From the NCBI RefSeq assembly GCF_000024785.1, contig NC_013441.1, positions 2,046,001 through 2,110,000 of the forward strand: a DNA stretch of 64,000 nt, in the 5' to 3' direction. This DNA is from Gordonia bronchialis DSM 43247 (GTDB lineage: Bacteria; Actinomycetota; Actinomycetes; Mycobacteriales; Mycobacteriaceae). This document shows positions 46,421-55,200 of this stretch, one piece after another (the stretch's first letter is position 1; each line of letters starts with the position of its first letter). The translations under genes and the position numbers were made by a program. Below the pieces are notes generated by a model. It did not search any database, was not told the DNA's origin, and saw only the letters and a program-made list of their open reading frames with translations.

Positions 46421-47700
46421 CGGGATACTCCTGCGGTCATTGGGTCCCTCGACCGCTCGGGGTCGTCGGGATCGCGGGGTTCGGGATCGTGTGGTTCGGG
46501 ACCCCGGGATCGGGAGACCGGGGCGTCGGGAGCCACCGAAAGGTCACCCGTGGTGTCCGGCGCGGGCCGGCGCCGACCTCGTGGGTTCCCGCGGTCGAAC
46601 ATCGACGACGCCAGGATCATCGGGACCCGGTGGAGCTTGTCGATGTGCGCCGCACGACGGACCTCGGCCCATCCCCAGCACAGACCGAACACGAGCAGGG
46701 CCGCCGCAGCGGCGGTGTTCTTGGTCCACGGCTGATGGGCCACGTGCAGTGGCACCATCACCAGCGCGACCGCCTGGATGACGTAGGAGTCCAGACTCCT
46801 CGCACCGGTCATCACGAGTGGGCGCAGCCAGTCGCGGTGCATCCACTTCAGGACCAGCCGGAACACGCCGTAGATCGCGGCCACGGCGATCCACGCCCCG
46901 ATCGCGCGGGCGGGCGCGAAGTCGAGTTTGTCGGCGAAATGCGGTTCCAGGTGCGCCAGCGGGCCGGTATCGATGACATGACGGAAGATCATGGCGACCC
47001 CGTACGCGGCGGCAACGATCGCGACGAGCCACCTGTCGATGTGATCGCGAAGTCGCCATCGTTCCCAGTTCCAGCCGACGACGAGGGCCGGGATGAACAT
47101 GATCTGCCACGCCGCCCAGTTCTCGGTCCGCGGGGCGGCTTTGTGGGCGGTGATGTAGAACCAGTCGGGGCTGTGGAACTGCGAGTACACGTACAGCGCG
47201 AGCGAGGCCCCCAGAACCACCGGCCACCATCCGCGCCGGAGCATCGGCAGCAGCACGAACATCGACGCCATCAAGATCATGTACAGCAGCAGGATGTTCC
47301 CGCCGATCGGCAGATACTGCATCGTCACGGCGAGCCGGAGACCGTCGGCCCAGGAGTCGATGGTGAGCAGACCGGTCAGCCAACGATGTCCGGCCATGGC
47401 CGCGGCGACCGCCACGAGCGCGATGGTGAGCTGGCACAGGTAGAGAACCGCGAGCCGTTTGATGAGCTTGAGGTAGGCGAACATCAGCGTGTGCCGATCG
47501 ATCCAGCGGTGATACACCATCCCCAGCACCAGGCCGGACAGCATGACGAACACCGACATCCCGTCCACGTACGGAAAGGAATGCGTCGGGGTGGCGAGAA
47601 TGGTTCCGGTCCCGAAATGCGCCGTGATCATGCTCCAGATGGCGAGGCCGCGGGTGGCGTCGATCGCCAGGTCGCGTCGCATCGTCTCCGGCTCCTTCAT
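46417..47700 (-). CDS. OpgC-like membrane acyltransferase
   Basis: A 427-aa protein with about ten transmembrane helices, starting RDLAIDATRGLAIWSMITAHFG, the signature of OpgC proteins that succinylate periplasmic glucans or related glycans. Further landmarks are PYVDGMSVFVMLSGLVLG and WQIMFIPALVVGW. In mycolic-acid bacteria, relatives succinylate envelope polysaccharides such as arabinan. The C-terminal 60 residues are a polar Arg/Asp/Pro-rich tail (SRGPEPHDPEPRDPDDPER). ATG 47700 is the likely start; longer starts at 47709 or 47727 lack ribosome binding sites. It precedes and overlaps the PLP enzyme. Confidence 0.82.
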   Translation of the reverse strand: MKEPETMRRDLAIDATRGLAIWSMITAHFGTGTILATPTHSFPYVDGMSVFVMLSGLVLGMVYHRWIDRHTLMFAYLKLIKRLAVLYLCQLTIALVAVAAAMAGHRWLTGLLTIDSWADGLRLAVTMQYLPIGGNILLLYMILMASMFVLLPMLRRGWWPVVLGASLALYVYSQFHSPDWFYITAHKAAPRTENWAAWQIMFIPALVVGWNWERWRLRDHIDRWLVAIVAAAYGVAMIFRHVIDTGPLAHLEPHFADKLDFAPARAIGAWIAVAAIYGVFRLVLKWMHRDWLRPLVMTGARSLDSYVIQAVALVMVPLHVAHQPWTKNTAAAAALLVFGLCWGWAEVRRAAHIDKLHRVPMILASSMFDRGNPRGRRRPAPDTTGDLSVAPDAPVSRSRGPEPHDPEPRDPDDPERSRDPMTAGVSR

Positions 47701-47732
47701 CGACCACACCCTAGTCGGCCCGGACACGCCGA

Positions 47733-47770
47733 CGGCCCCGCGCCCCGGGTGTGTCCGGGATACGGGGCCG
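47733..47770. terminator. Putative terminator after the acyl-CoA synthetase gene
   Basis: CGGCCCCG (47733-47740) pairs with CGGGGCCG (47763-47770). A nested or competing pair is CCGGACAC (47720-47727) with GTGTCCGG (47751-47758). These lie between the fadD15-like stop (47782) and the acyltransferase start on the minus strand, so partial termination or attenuation is possible. Confidence 0.5.
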
Positions 47771-47781
47771 CCAGCAGACCG

Positions 47782-49569
47782 TCAGGTGTACAGATCGGCG
47801 ATCGCGCGCTGATAGGACTCGTGGATCACGTTGCGCTTGAGCTTCATGGTCGGCGTCAGCTCGCCCGACTCGATGGTGAAGTCGGTGTCGAGGATCGCGA
47901 ACTTCTTGATGGCCTCGGCCTTGGAGACCTTGGTGTTGGCCTCCTTCACCGCGGCGTCGATCTCGGCGTTGAGCTTCTCGTTCTTCGCGAGCTCCGCCAG
48001 CGGGGTGTCGGCGGGCAGATGGTTGCGTTCCAGCCAGCCCGGGACGGCTTCCGGGTCAAGGGTGATCAGGGACGCGATGAACGGCTTGTTGTCGCCGACC
48101 ACCAGGCACTGGCTGACCATCGGATGTGCGCGGATCGCATCCTCGAGCTGTGCGGGGGAGACGTTCTTACCGCCGGCGGTGACGATGAGTTCCTTCTTGC
48201 GTCCGGTGATGTAGAGGTAGCCGTCCTCGAGCTTGCCGATGTCGCCGGTGTGGAACCAGCCATCCTTGATCGCGTCGGCGGTGGCCTCGGCGTTGCGCCA
48301 GTACCCGCCGAACACCACCGGACCCTTGAGAAGGATCTCGCCGTCGTCGTCGATGGCGACCGTCACACCGGGCACCGGACGCCCCACCGATCCCACCCGC
48401 TGATGCTCGTCGTTGTTGGCAGTGACCGCAGCGGTGGTCTCCGAGAGGCCGTAGCCCTCGTAGACCGGGATTCCGACGCCGCGGAAGAAGTGGCCGAGGC
48501 GCGCACCGAGCGGGGCGCCGCCGGAGATCGCGCCTTCGCAGCGCCCGCCGAGTGCGGCACGCAGCTTGCCGTAGACGAGGCGGTCGAACAGCGCGTGACG
48601 AAGTTTCAGGAGCAGACCGATGTTGCCCGACTCCATCGCCTTCGAGTATTCGATGGCGGTGTCGGCGGCCCGATCGAAGATCTTGCCCTTACCGCCGTCG
48701 TAGGCCTTCTGCTTGGCCGAGTTGTACACCTTCTCGAACACGCGGGGCACCGACAACACGTAGTGGGGCTGGAAGGTGCCGAGATTCTCGATCAGGTTCG
48801 GGATGTCGTTGGTGTGCCCGAGGATGACGCCGTTCTCCACACACCCCACCGCGACCACCCGCGCGAAGACATGTGCCAGCGGCAGGAACAACAGGGTGGA
48901 CTTGCCTTCGGCGAGACCGGCGCCCACCGCATCCCGGGTGGCCGCACACTCGGCGAGGAAGTTTGCGTGCGTGAGTACCACACCCTTCGGCCGGCCGGTG
49001 GTCCCCGAGGTGTAGATCAAGGTCGCCGCATCCGACGAGAGCGCGTTGGCCTGACGACGATCGAGTTCGTCCTCGGGGAGCTTGGCCCCGCGCTTGGTGA
49101 TGGTGGCCAGCGCGTGATCGTCGATGACGAGGGTCTCGCCGAGCGCGGGCGCCTCGTCGATGATGCGGATGTGCTTGGTGTACTGCGGGTGATTCTCGAC
49201 GAAGAGGAGCTTGGTCCCGGAGTCCTCCAGAATCCACTTCACCTGGTCGGGCGCGGAGGTCTCGTAGATGGCGACGGTGGTGGCGCCGGCACGCCAGATG
49301 GCGTAGTCCAGGACGGTCCACTCGTAGCGCGTGGAGGACAGGATGGCCACCCGGTCGCCCGCCTCGACGCCCGACGCGATCAGTCCCTTGGCCACCGCGT
49401 CGACCTCGTCGGCGAAGTGCTTGGCCGTCACATTGACCCACTGACCGCCCGATTGCCGCTTGAACAGCGGCATCGTCGGCCGCTCGGACCGGTAGCGGAG
49501 GATCGCGTCGACCGTGGTCGCCTTGTCGTCCACGGTGAGATCCGACGGGGTGGCGTATTCCTGCTTCAT
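47782..49569 (-). CDS. Long-chain fatty-acid-CoA ligase (FadD15-like)
   Basis: A 595-aa ANL-superfamily enzyme that activates long-chain fatty acids with ATP and CoA. The P-loop is IYTSGTTGRPKGVVLTH; also present are EGYGLSETTAAVTANN, GWFHTGDIGKLEDGYLYITG and GRKKELIVTAGGKNVSPAQL with the final-domain lysine region (LTPTMKLKRN). Length matches M. tuberculosis FadD15 (about 600 aa). ATG 49569 follows AGGAG and is preferred over ATG 49650. It lies divergent to deaD. With FAS-I, the desaturase and the thiolase it adds to the lipid theme of the window. Confidence 0.92.
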   Translation of the reverse strand: MKQEYATPSDLTVDDKATTVDAILRYRSERPTMPLFKRQSGGQWVNVTAKHFADEVDAVAKGLIASGVEAGDRVAILSSTRYEWTVLDYAIWRAGATTVAIYETSAPDQVKWILEDSGTKLLFVENHPQYTKHIRIIDEAPALGETLVIDDHALATITKRGAKLPEDELDRRQANALSSDAATLIYTSGTTGRPKGVVLTHANFLAECAATRDAVGAGLAEGKSTLLFLPLAHVFARVVAVGCVENGVILGHTNDIPNLIENLGTFQPHYVLSVPRVFEKVYNSAKQKAYDGGKGKIFDRAADTAIEYSKAMESGNIGLLLKLRHALFDRLVYGKLRAALGGRCEGAISGGAPLGARLGHFFRGVGIPVYEGYGLSETTAAVTANNDEHQRVGSVGRPVPGVTVAIDDDGEILLKGPVVFGGYWRNAEATADAIKDGWFHTGDIGKLEDGYLYITGRKKELIVTAGGKNVSPAQLEDAIRAHPMVSQCLVVGDNKPFIASLITLDPEAVPGWLERNHLPADTPLAELAKNEKLNAEIDAAVKEANTKVSKAEAIKKFAILDTDFTIESGELTPTMKLKRNVIHESYQRAIADLYT

Positions 49570-49760
49570 GGCACTCCTGAGACGCGAAAGCCTGGACAAA
49601 ACGGACACCGAGCGACTCGTGTGTGCGGACGCCTCGGATGTGAGTGGCACTGACAGTACCAGTATCCGTGGGGCGGATCACACGGCCCGAAGTGGGTGGC
49701 CACCAGACACTTCGCGCGCGATGCGACCAACCGGCCGCGCGCGGATTAGAGTTGTCACCG

Positions 49761-49784
49761 ATGAATGAGACCAGCCGCGCATGA
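49761..49784 (+). other. Seven-codon leader ORF overlapping the deaD start
   Basis: ATG 49761 opens a seven-codon frame (MNETSRA) whose TGA stop overlaps the deaD ATG as ATGA. A TAGAGT element at 49747-49752 is placed for a transcript starting at or near this ATG, so the leader could be read by leaderless ribosomes that then re-initiate at deaD, which has no obvious Shine-Dalgarno of its own. Confidence 0.45.
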
Positions 49785-51574
49785 GCACCGACGATACCGC
49801 TTCCCCGTCCCCCGATGCGCCGGACGGTTTGACCTTCGACGACCTCGACATCGACTCCCGAGTCCGGGCCGCCGTCTCCGACGTCGGGTACGAGACCCCC
49901 TCGCCGATCCAGGCCGCCACCATCCCGCCGCTGATGGCGGGTCGCGATGTCGTCGGGTTGGCCCAGACCGGAACCGGCAAGACCGCGGCCTTTGCCATCC
50001 CGATCCTGTCGCGCCTGGAAGGTGCGGGTGACGGATCGGGTCCGCGTAAACCGCAGGCGCTGGTTCTCGCGCCCACCCGTGAACTCGCACTGCAGGTGGC
50101 CGAGGCCTTCGGCCGGTACTCGGCGCACATGCCCGAGGTGCGGGTCCTGCCCATCTACGGCGGTCAGAGCTACGGCGTGCAGCTCGCCGGGCTCCGGCGT
50201 GGCGCGCAGGTGATCGTCGGGACCCCGGGCCGGGTCATCGATCATCTCGATCGCGGCACCCTCGACATCTCCGAACTGCGTTTCCTCGTCCTCGACGAGG
50301 CCGACGAGATGCTCACCATGGGCTTCGCCGAAGACGTCGAGCGCATTCTGGCCGAGACACCGGACGACAAGCAGGTCGCCTTGTTCTCGGCCACCATGCC
50401 GAGTGCGATCCGCCGGCTGGCGCAGCGCTATCTGAACGATCCGCAGGAGATCACCGTCAAGTCCAAGACGGCGACGGCGCAGAACATTACCCAGCGCTAT
50501 CTGCAGGTCTCCCACCAGCGCAAACTGGATGCGCTGACCCGTTTCCTCGAGGTCGAGACCTTCGACGCGATGATCGTGTTCGTCCGGACCAAGCAGGCGA
50601 CCGAGGAACTCGCCGAGAAGCTGCGTTCGCGCGGGTTCTCCGCGGTCGCGATCAACGGTGACATGGCGCAAGCGCAGCGCGAACGCACCATCAATCAGCT
50701 CAAGAGCGGTGGCATCGACATTCTCGTCGCCACCGACGTGGCCGCCCGCGGACTCGACGTCGACCGCATCTCCCACGTCGTCAACTACGACATCCCGCAC
50801 GACACCGAGTCCTACGTGCACCGCATCGGACGCACCGGGCGGGCGGGCCGCGCCGGCAATGCGCTGCTGTTCGTCTCGCCGCGCGAACGCCATCTGCTCC
50901 GCTCGATCGAGCGGGCCACGCGGTCGACGCTCACCGAGATCGGCCTGCCCAGCGTCGAGGACGTCAACGCCCAGCGGGTGGCCCGGTTCGCCGATTCGAT
51001 CACCGAGAACCTGTCGTCGGACAACCTCGACATGTTCCGGCAGCTGATCGAGAACTATGCCCGCGACAACGACGTGGCGATGGCCGACATCGCTGCGGCA
51101 CTCGCGCTCGAGACCCGCGACGGCGGGTTCCTGATGGCTCCGGACCCACCCGAGGGTGACCGTCCGCCGCGCCGCGAGCGTGCACCGCGCCGGGCCGGCG
51201 GCAGTTTCGCCACCTACCGGATCGCCGTCGGCCGCAAACACAAGGTGTCGCCCGGTGCCATCGTGGGTGCCATCGCGAACGAGGGCGGTCTGACCCGGGG
51301 TGATTTCGGCAACATCAGCATCCGGGACGACTTCAGCCTGGTGGAGTTGCCCGACGACCTCGACAACGAGACCCTCTCGGCGCTGCGGGACACCCGCATC
51401 GGCCGCAACCCCATCGACATCCGGCGCGATCTCGGGGCACCGAGGGCGCGGGGTGGGGCAAAACGAGGTGGACAGGGTCACCGCGGCGGCCGCGACGGTG
51501 GCGGCAAACGCGTCGAGGGCTGGGGCAAGCGCGGGAACCCGCGAGTCGCCGGGCGTGGTCGCGGCAATCACTGA
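49781..51574 (+). CDS. deaD: DEAD-box ATP-dependent RNA helicase
   Basis: A 597-aa CsdA/DeaD-type helicase that unwinds structured RNA in ribosome assembly, decay and cold adaptation. Motifs in order: Q motif (YETPSPIQAATIP), motif I AQTGTGKT, PTRELALQ, TPGR, DEAD in VLDEADEM, SAT, and HRIGRTGRAGR. A DbpA-like RNA-binding domain follows (about 475-545; YRIAVGRKHKVSPGAIVGAI), then a Gly/Arg-rich tail (ARGGAKRGGQGHRGGRDGG) as in mycobacterial DeaD (Rv1253). ATG 49781 overlaps the stop of a short leader ORF. Divergent from the fadD15-like gene. Confidence 0.95.
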   Translation: MSTDDTASPSPDAPDGLTFDDLDIDSRVRAAVSDVGYETPSPIQAATIPPLMAGRDVVGLAQTGTGKTAAFAIPILSRLEGAGDGSGPRKPQALVLAPTRELALQVAEAFGRYSAHMPEVRVLPIYGGQSYGVQLAGLRRGAQVIVGTPGRVIDHLDRGTLDISELRFLVLDEADEMLTMGFAEDVERILAETPDDKQVALFSATMPSAIRRLAQRYLNDPQEITVKSKTATAQNITQRYLQVSHQRKLDALTRFLEVETFDAMIVFVRTKQATEELAEKLRSRGFSAVAINGDMAQAQRERTINQLKSGGIDILVATDVAARGLDVDRISHVVNYDIPHDTESYVHRIGRTGRAGRAGNALLFVSPRERHLLRSIERATRSTLTEIGLPSVEDVNAQRVARFADSITENLSSDNLDMFRQLIENYARDNDVAMADIAAALALETRDGGFLMAPDPPEGDRPPRRERAPRRAGGSFATYRIAVGRKHKVSPGAIVGAIANEGGLTRGDFGNISIRDDFSLVELPDDLDNETLSALRDTRIGRNPIDIRRDLGAPRARGGAKRGGQGHRGGRDGGGKRVEGWGKRGNPRVAGRGRGNH

Positions 51575-51759
51575 GTGCCACGCGTCGGCTGCCCCCTGGC
51601 TGGGGTTCTGATCGGTTGCGGGGGCGCACCAGTGGGACGCAACTTGTCAGATCGAGATATTTCCGTAACCTTTTGAGGTGGGGCAGCGACGTACCGAAGA
51701 GACGCTGTAATCGCCAGCGCGAGAAACACACACGAGTTACAGGAAATGGTGAGTCACCA

Positions 51760-52092
51760 GTGTCAGTGGTGAATTCGATCTCAGCCGCCGAGGCCATCGA
51801 CCACAGTCGTCACGGCGAGGCCGTGATGGTGGATGCACGCCCCCAGGTCATGCGACATCAGGGCAGCCTGCCCGGTGCGGTCGTGGTGGAGCCGGGTGAT
51901 GTACCGGCTCGATTCACGCCCACGCCGTCGGGCACCTTCCCGGTGGTGCGCGACCGCGACACCGAGATCGCGGTGGTCTCCGTGCGTTCGCAGGCACCCC
52001 GGATCGCCGAACAGATCGCCGACCTCGGCTACACCAACGTCCGTTACGTCGACGGCGGATATCCGGCGCTGCGCTCCAACCCGACCGTCTGA
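51760..52092 (+). CDS. Rhodanese-fold protein lacking the catalytic cysteine
   Basis: A 110-aa single rhodanese-like domain (SISAAEAIDHSRHGEAVMVD, SLPGAVVVEP, IADLGYTNVRYVDGGYPAL). The active-site loop that usually carries Cys reads VVSVRSQAPRIAEQI, with no cysteine, and there is no Cys anywhere in the protein, so sulfur transfer is excluded. It may bind anions or proteins. Start GTG 51760 is likely because it begins the domain; an upstream in-frame start at 51616 adds 48 basic residues that do not look conserved. It lies between deaD and the large helicase gene, 115 nt upstream of the latter. Confidence 0.7.
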   Translation: MSVVNSISAAEAIDHSRHGEAVMVDARPQVMRHQGSLPGAVVVEPGDVPARFTPTPSGTFPVVRDRDTEIAVVSVRSQAPRIAEQIADLGYTNVRYVDGGYPALRSNPTV

Positions 52093-52207
52093 GCCACCGC
52101 CTGCTCGAGTCACCCGCCGTGGCGAGTCGACGAGTCCCGCGCACCTGACCGGCGGCTTGGTAGCTTTGGGGTCCCGCCGGAGCCGCGCAGACGCAGGAGG
52201 TCGACAC

Positions 52208-55200
52208 ATGCAGGACGGTGCGCACGACGAGATCCGCGACCAGGTCACCCGCTTGGTGGGGTTCCTGCGTGAGCTCGTCCGCTCGCGCACCGAGTCCATC
52301 GCCGACGTCGACGCACAGCCCGGCGTCGTCTGGATCGGAGCGTCGACACCTCTGAGTCCGCGGACCTCGGCGGCGCCGGGTCAGGTGATCGTCGAGGCTC
52401 GGGAAGGATCCGGTGCCTACGACGAGCTCGATCGCCTCGTCGACGAACTCCACGAGAACCCCGACACGCTCGAACTCGTGGTGGCCAATGCGCTCCTGAC
52501 GGTCGGCGAGGCGGAGAACGACACCGCCCCGCTGATTCGCGAGCACCTGCTCACCCAGCACGTCGTCGCCGAGCGCGACGGTGACGGGCTGATCCGCGTC
52601 AGTCTGGGTGGTGGTTCGGCACCGATGGTGCACGACACCCATTTCCTCGCCGCGATCGACGGTATCAACCTGTCCGGTGCGCTCAAGGCACGCACGGCGC
52701 TGTCCGAGCAGGCGAGCGTGCTGGGCACCAAGGTCACCGATCTGGTGGCGGACTGGATGAGCCGGATCGACATCGACGCCGATCGGGTGACGGTCGCACT
52801 GGATATGCGGCCGGCGATCGTGTTGCGCACCCGCGGGACCGCGTCGGCGCTGGCGTTCTACGACGCCATCCTGGCGAACCTGCGTGACCCGGCCGTGCCG
52901 GTACCGATGGGTCTGGCGCAACTCGTGCGACCCATCGAAGCGGCACAACGACTTTCGGCGCTCGAATCGACCGGCGCGATCGGCGCCGACGAGTTGGTGC
53001 GCGATGCGCTCTTCCCGCTGGCGTCCAACGTCGAACAGCGCGATGTCCTCGGTCGGCTCGGCGTCGACAGCGGGGTGGTGGTCGAGGGGCCGCCGGGCAC
53101 CGGCAAGACCCATACCATCGCCAACGTGATGTCGGCCCTGCTCGCCAAGGGGCAGCGGGTGCTGGTGGTCAGCGAGAAGGCACATGCCCTGCACGTCCTG
53201 CGGGACATGCTCCCCGCCGACATCCGTGACCTGACGGTGTCCATCGCCGATGTCAGCCAGGACGGTTTCGACGCCGTGGTGCGCGGTGTCGAGGCACTCG
53301 CCCAACGCAAGTCCGTCTTCTCCGCACCGGTCGCCGACGCCGAGATCGACGATCTGTGCGCGCGCCGCGACCATGCGCTGACCCGCCGGGATCGTGTCCT
53401 GCGCGAGCTCTGGGAACTGCGGGCGGCGGAGACCGAGGTGCACGACTGGGTGGCCGGCGACTATCAGGGCACCGCGGTGCAGATCGTCCGGCAGGTCCTC
53501 GCCGACGCCGAACGGTTCGAGTGGCTCCCGGGCCCACTCGACGGCGGTGTTCCTCCGTTGGACAGCGAGGAGTTCGATGGGCTCGTCGCCCTGCTGCGCA
53601 GTACCGGTGGGTCCACCACCCGTCTGACGCAACGTTTTCCGAATCTCGCCGAGCACTTGCCGGATCCGGTGGTGATGGATCACATCTGCGCACGCATCGC
53701 GGGCCGACCGCAGGAGCCGATGACCGGAACCGGGTCGCTGCTGTCGGTCCTCGACGGGGTCGACAGTGCTCGTCTCATCCGGATCAAGGAGCTGTGTGAG
53801 CAGCTCGCGGTCACCTCGGCAGAGGTCGGGTCCTTCCCGGCGCCCGTCGTCGATATGGCCGACCGGCTGCTCGCCGGGCAGGCGGCGCACCTGTGGTCGC
53901 GGGTGACGACGCTGTCACCGGTGATCGGGGCTGCGGCGCAACGGGATCGGGATCTCGGTGCGCACACGGTGGTGGTGGACGGCGCCGGACCCGGTGACGC
54001 CGCCATCTTCGACGCAGCGGCCGATCATCTCCGCGATGGCGGGCAGTGGCGGGGCAGGTTGCGCCGCTCCGCGCAACAGCGCGCCGTCGAGGAATCCGGG
54101 ATCCGGGCCACCGTGGACGGCCATCCGCCCACCGACGAACGGTCCCTGCGTCGCGTTGCCGACCACCTGACCGTCGTCGAAGCCGTGCACCAGGCACACC
54201 GGCTGCTCGCCGATCTGCACGTCCCGGTGGACACCTCGGGCTCGCGGTCGGCTCAGCTCAATCAGCTCGTGCGGCTTGATCATCAGCTTGCCTGGATCTC
54301 GGATCTGGTGGCCGGACGCGACCGGCTGGTCCGCGAACTCGAGGCGATCAGTCCCGGTGGGCCGCGGCCCCGCAGCGTCGACGAGGTGGCGCGCGTCGCC
54401 GGAGAGGCCCGGTTGATCGCGGCGACCAACGACGCCGTCCTGGCCGAACAGGAGCTCGCCGAATGCGCATATGCGTTGTCGGCGGAGGTGGAACGGGGTC
54501 CGTCGCCCGAGGGGGATGCGCTGGTGGCCGCCCTCGCACATGCCGATGCCGATGCGATCCGTTCGGCGCGGCGGGCCTTTGTCGCGGCGCGCGCCGAGTA
54601 CGACGATCAACTCGCCGTCGACCTGCTGGGTCTACGACTGCGCGCCAAGGCCCCCGACCTGTATGCACAACTCGTGGCGACCGCCGATGATCCGGTGTGG
54701 GACAAGCGCGGTCGTGACCTGTCGGCGGCCTGGTCGTGGCGGCGGGCGCACACGTGGGTACTCGAACACAGTGATCCGGAGGCGGAGTCGCGGTGCCAGG
54801 ACGAACTCGACGGCATCGAGGTGGATCTGGCTCAGGTCACCACCAAGCTCGCCGCCGCACGTGCCTGGCGTGCATCGGTGCAGCGAACCAGCGTGACCCA
54901 GATCCAGGCACTGCAGTCCTACCGCGACCACATGATCAATCTCGGCAAGGGATCGGGCAAGCATGCCAATCGATTTCGGTCGGCGGCGCGGTCTGCGATG
55001 GCCGAGGCCGCCGGTGCCGTCCCGGCGTGGATCATGTCGATCAGCCAGGTGGCCGAAACGCTGCCGCCACGACCGGACCAGTTCGACGTCGTCATCGTCG
55101 ACGAGGCCAGCCAGGCCGACATCACCAGCGCGTTCCTGCTCTGGCTGGCGCCGCGGGTCATCGTCGTCGGCGACGACCGACAGTGTGCGCCCACCGGTTT

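Noticed and set aside
48689..51571. A 960-codon minus-strand frame across fadD15 and deaD
   Set aside because: It crosses the divergent promoter and runs antisense to deaD and out of frame through fadD15. Both opposing genes are clear family members.
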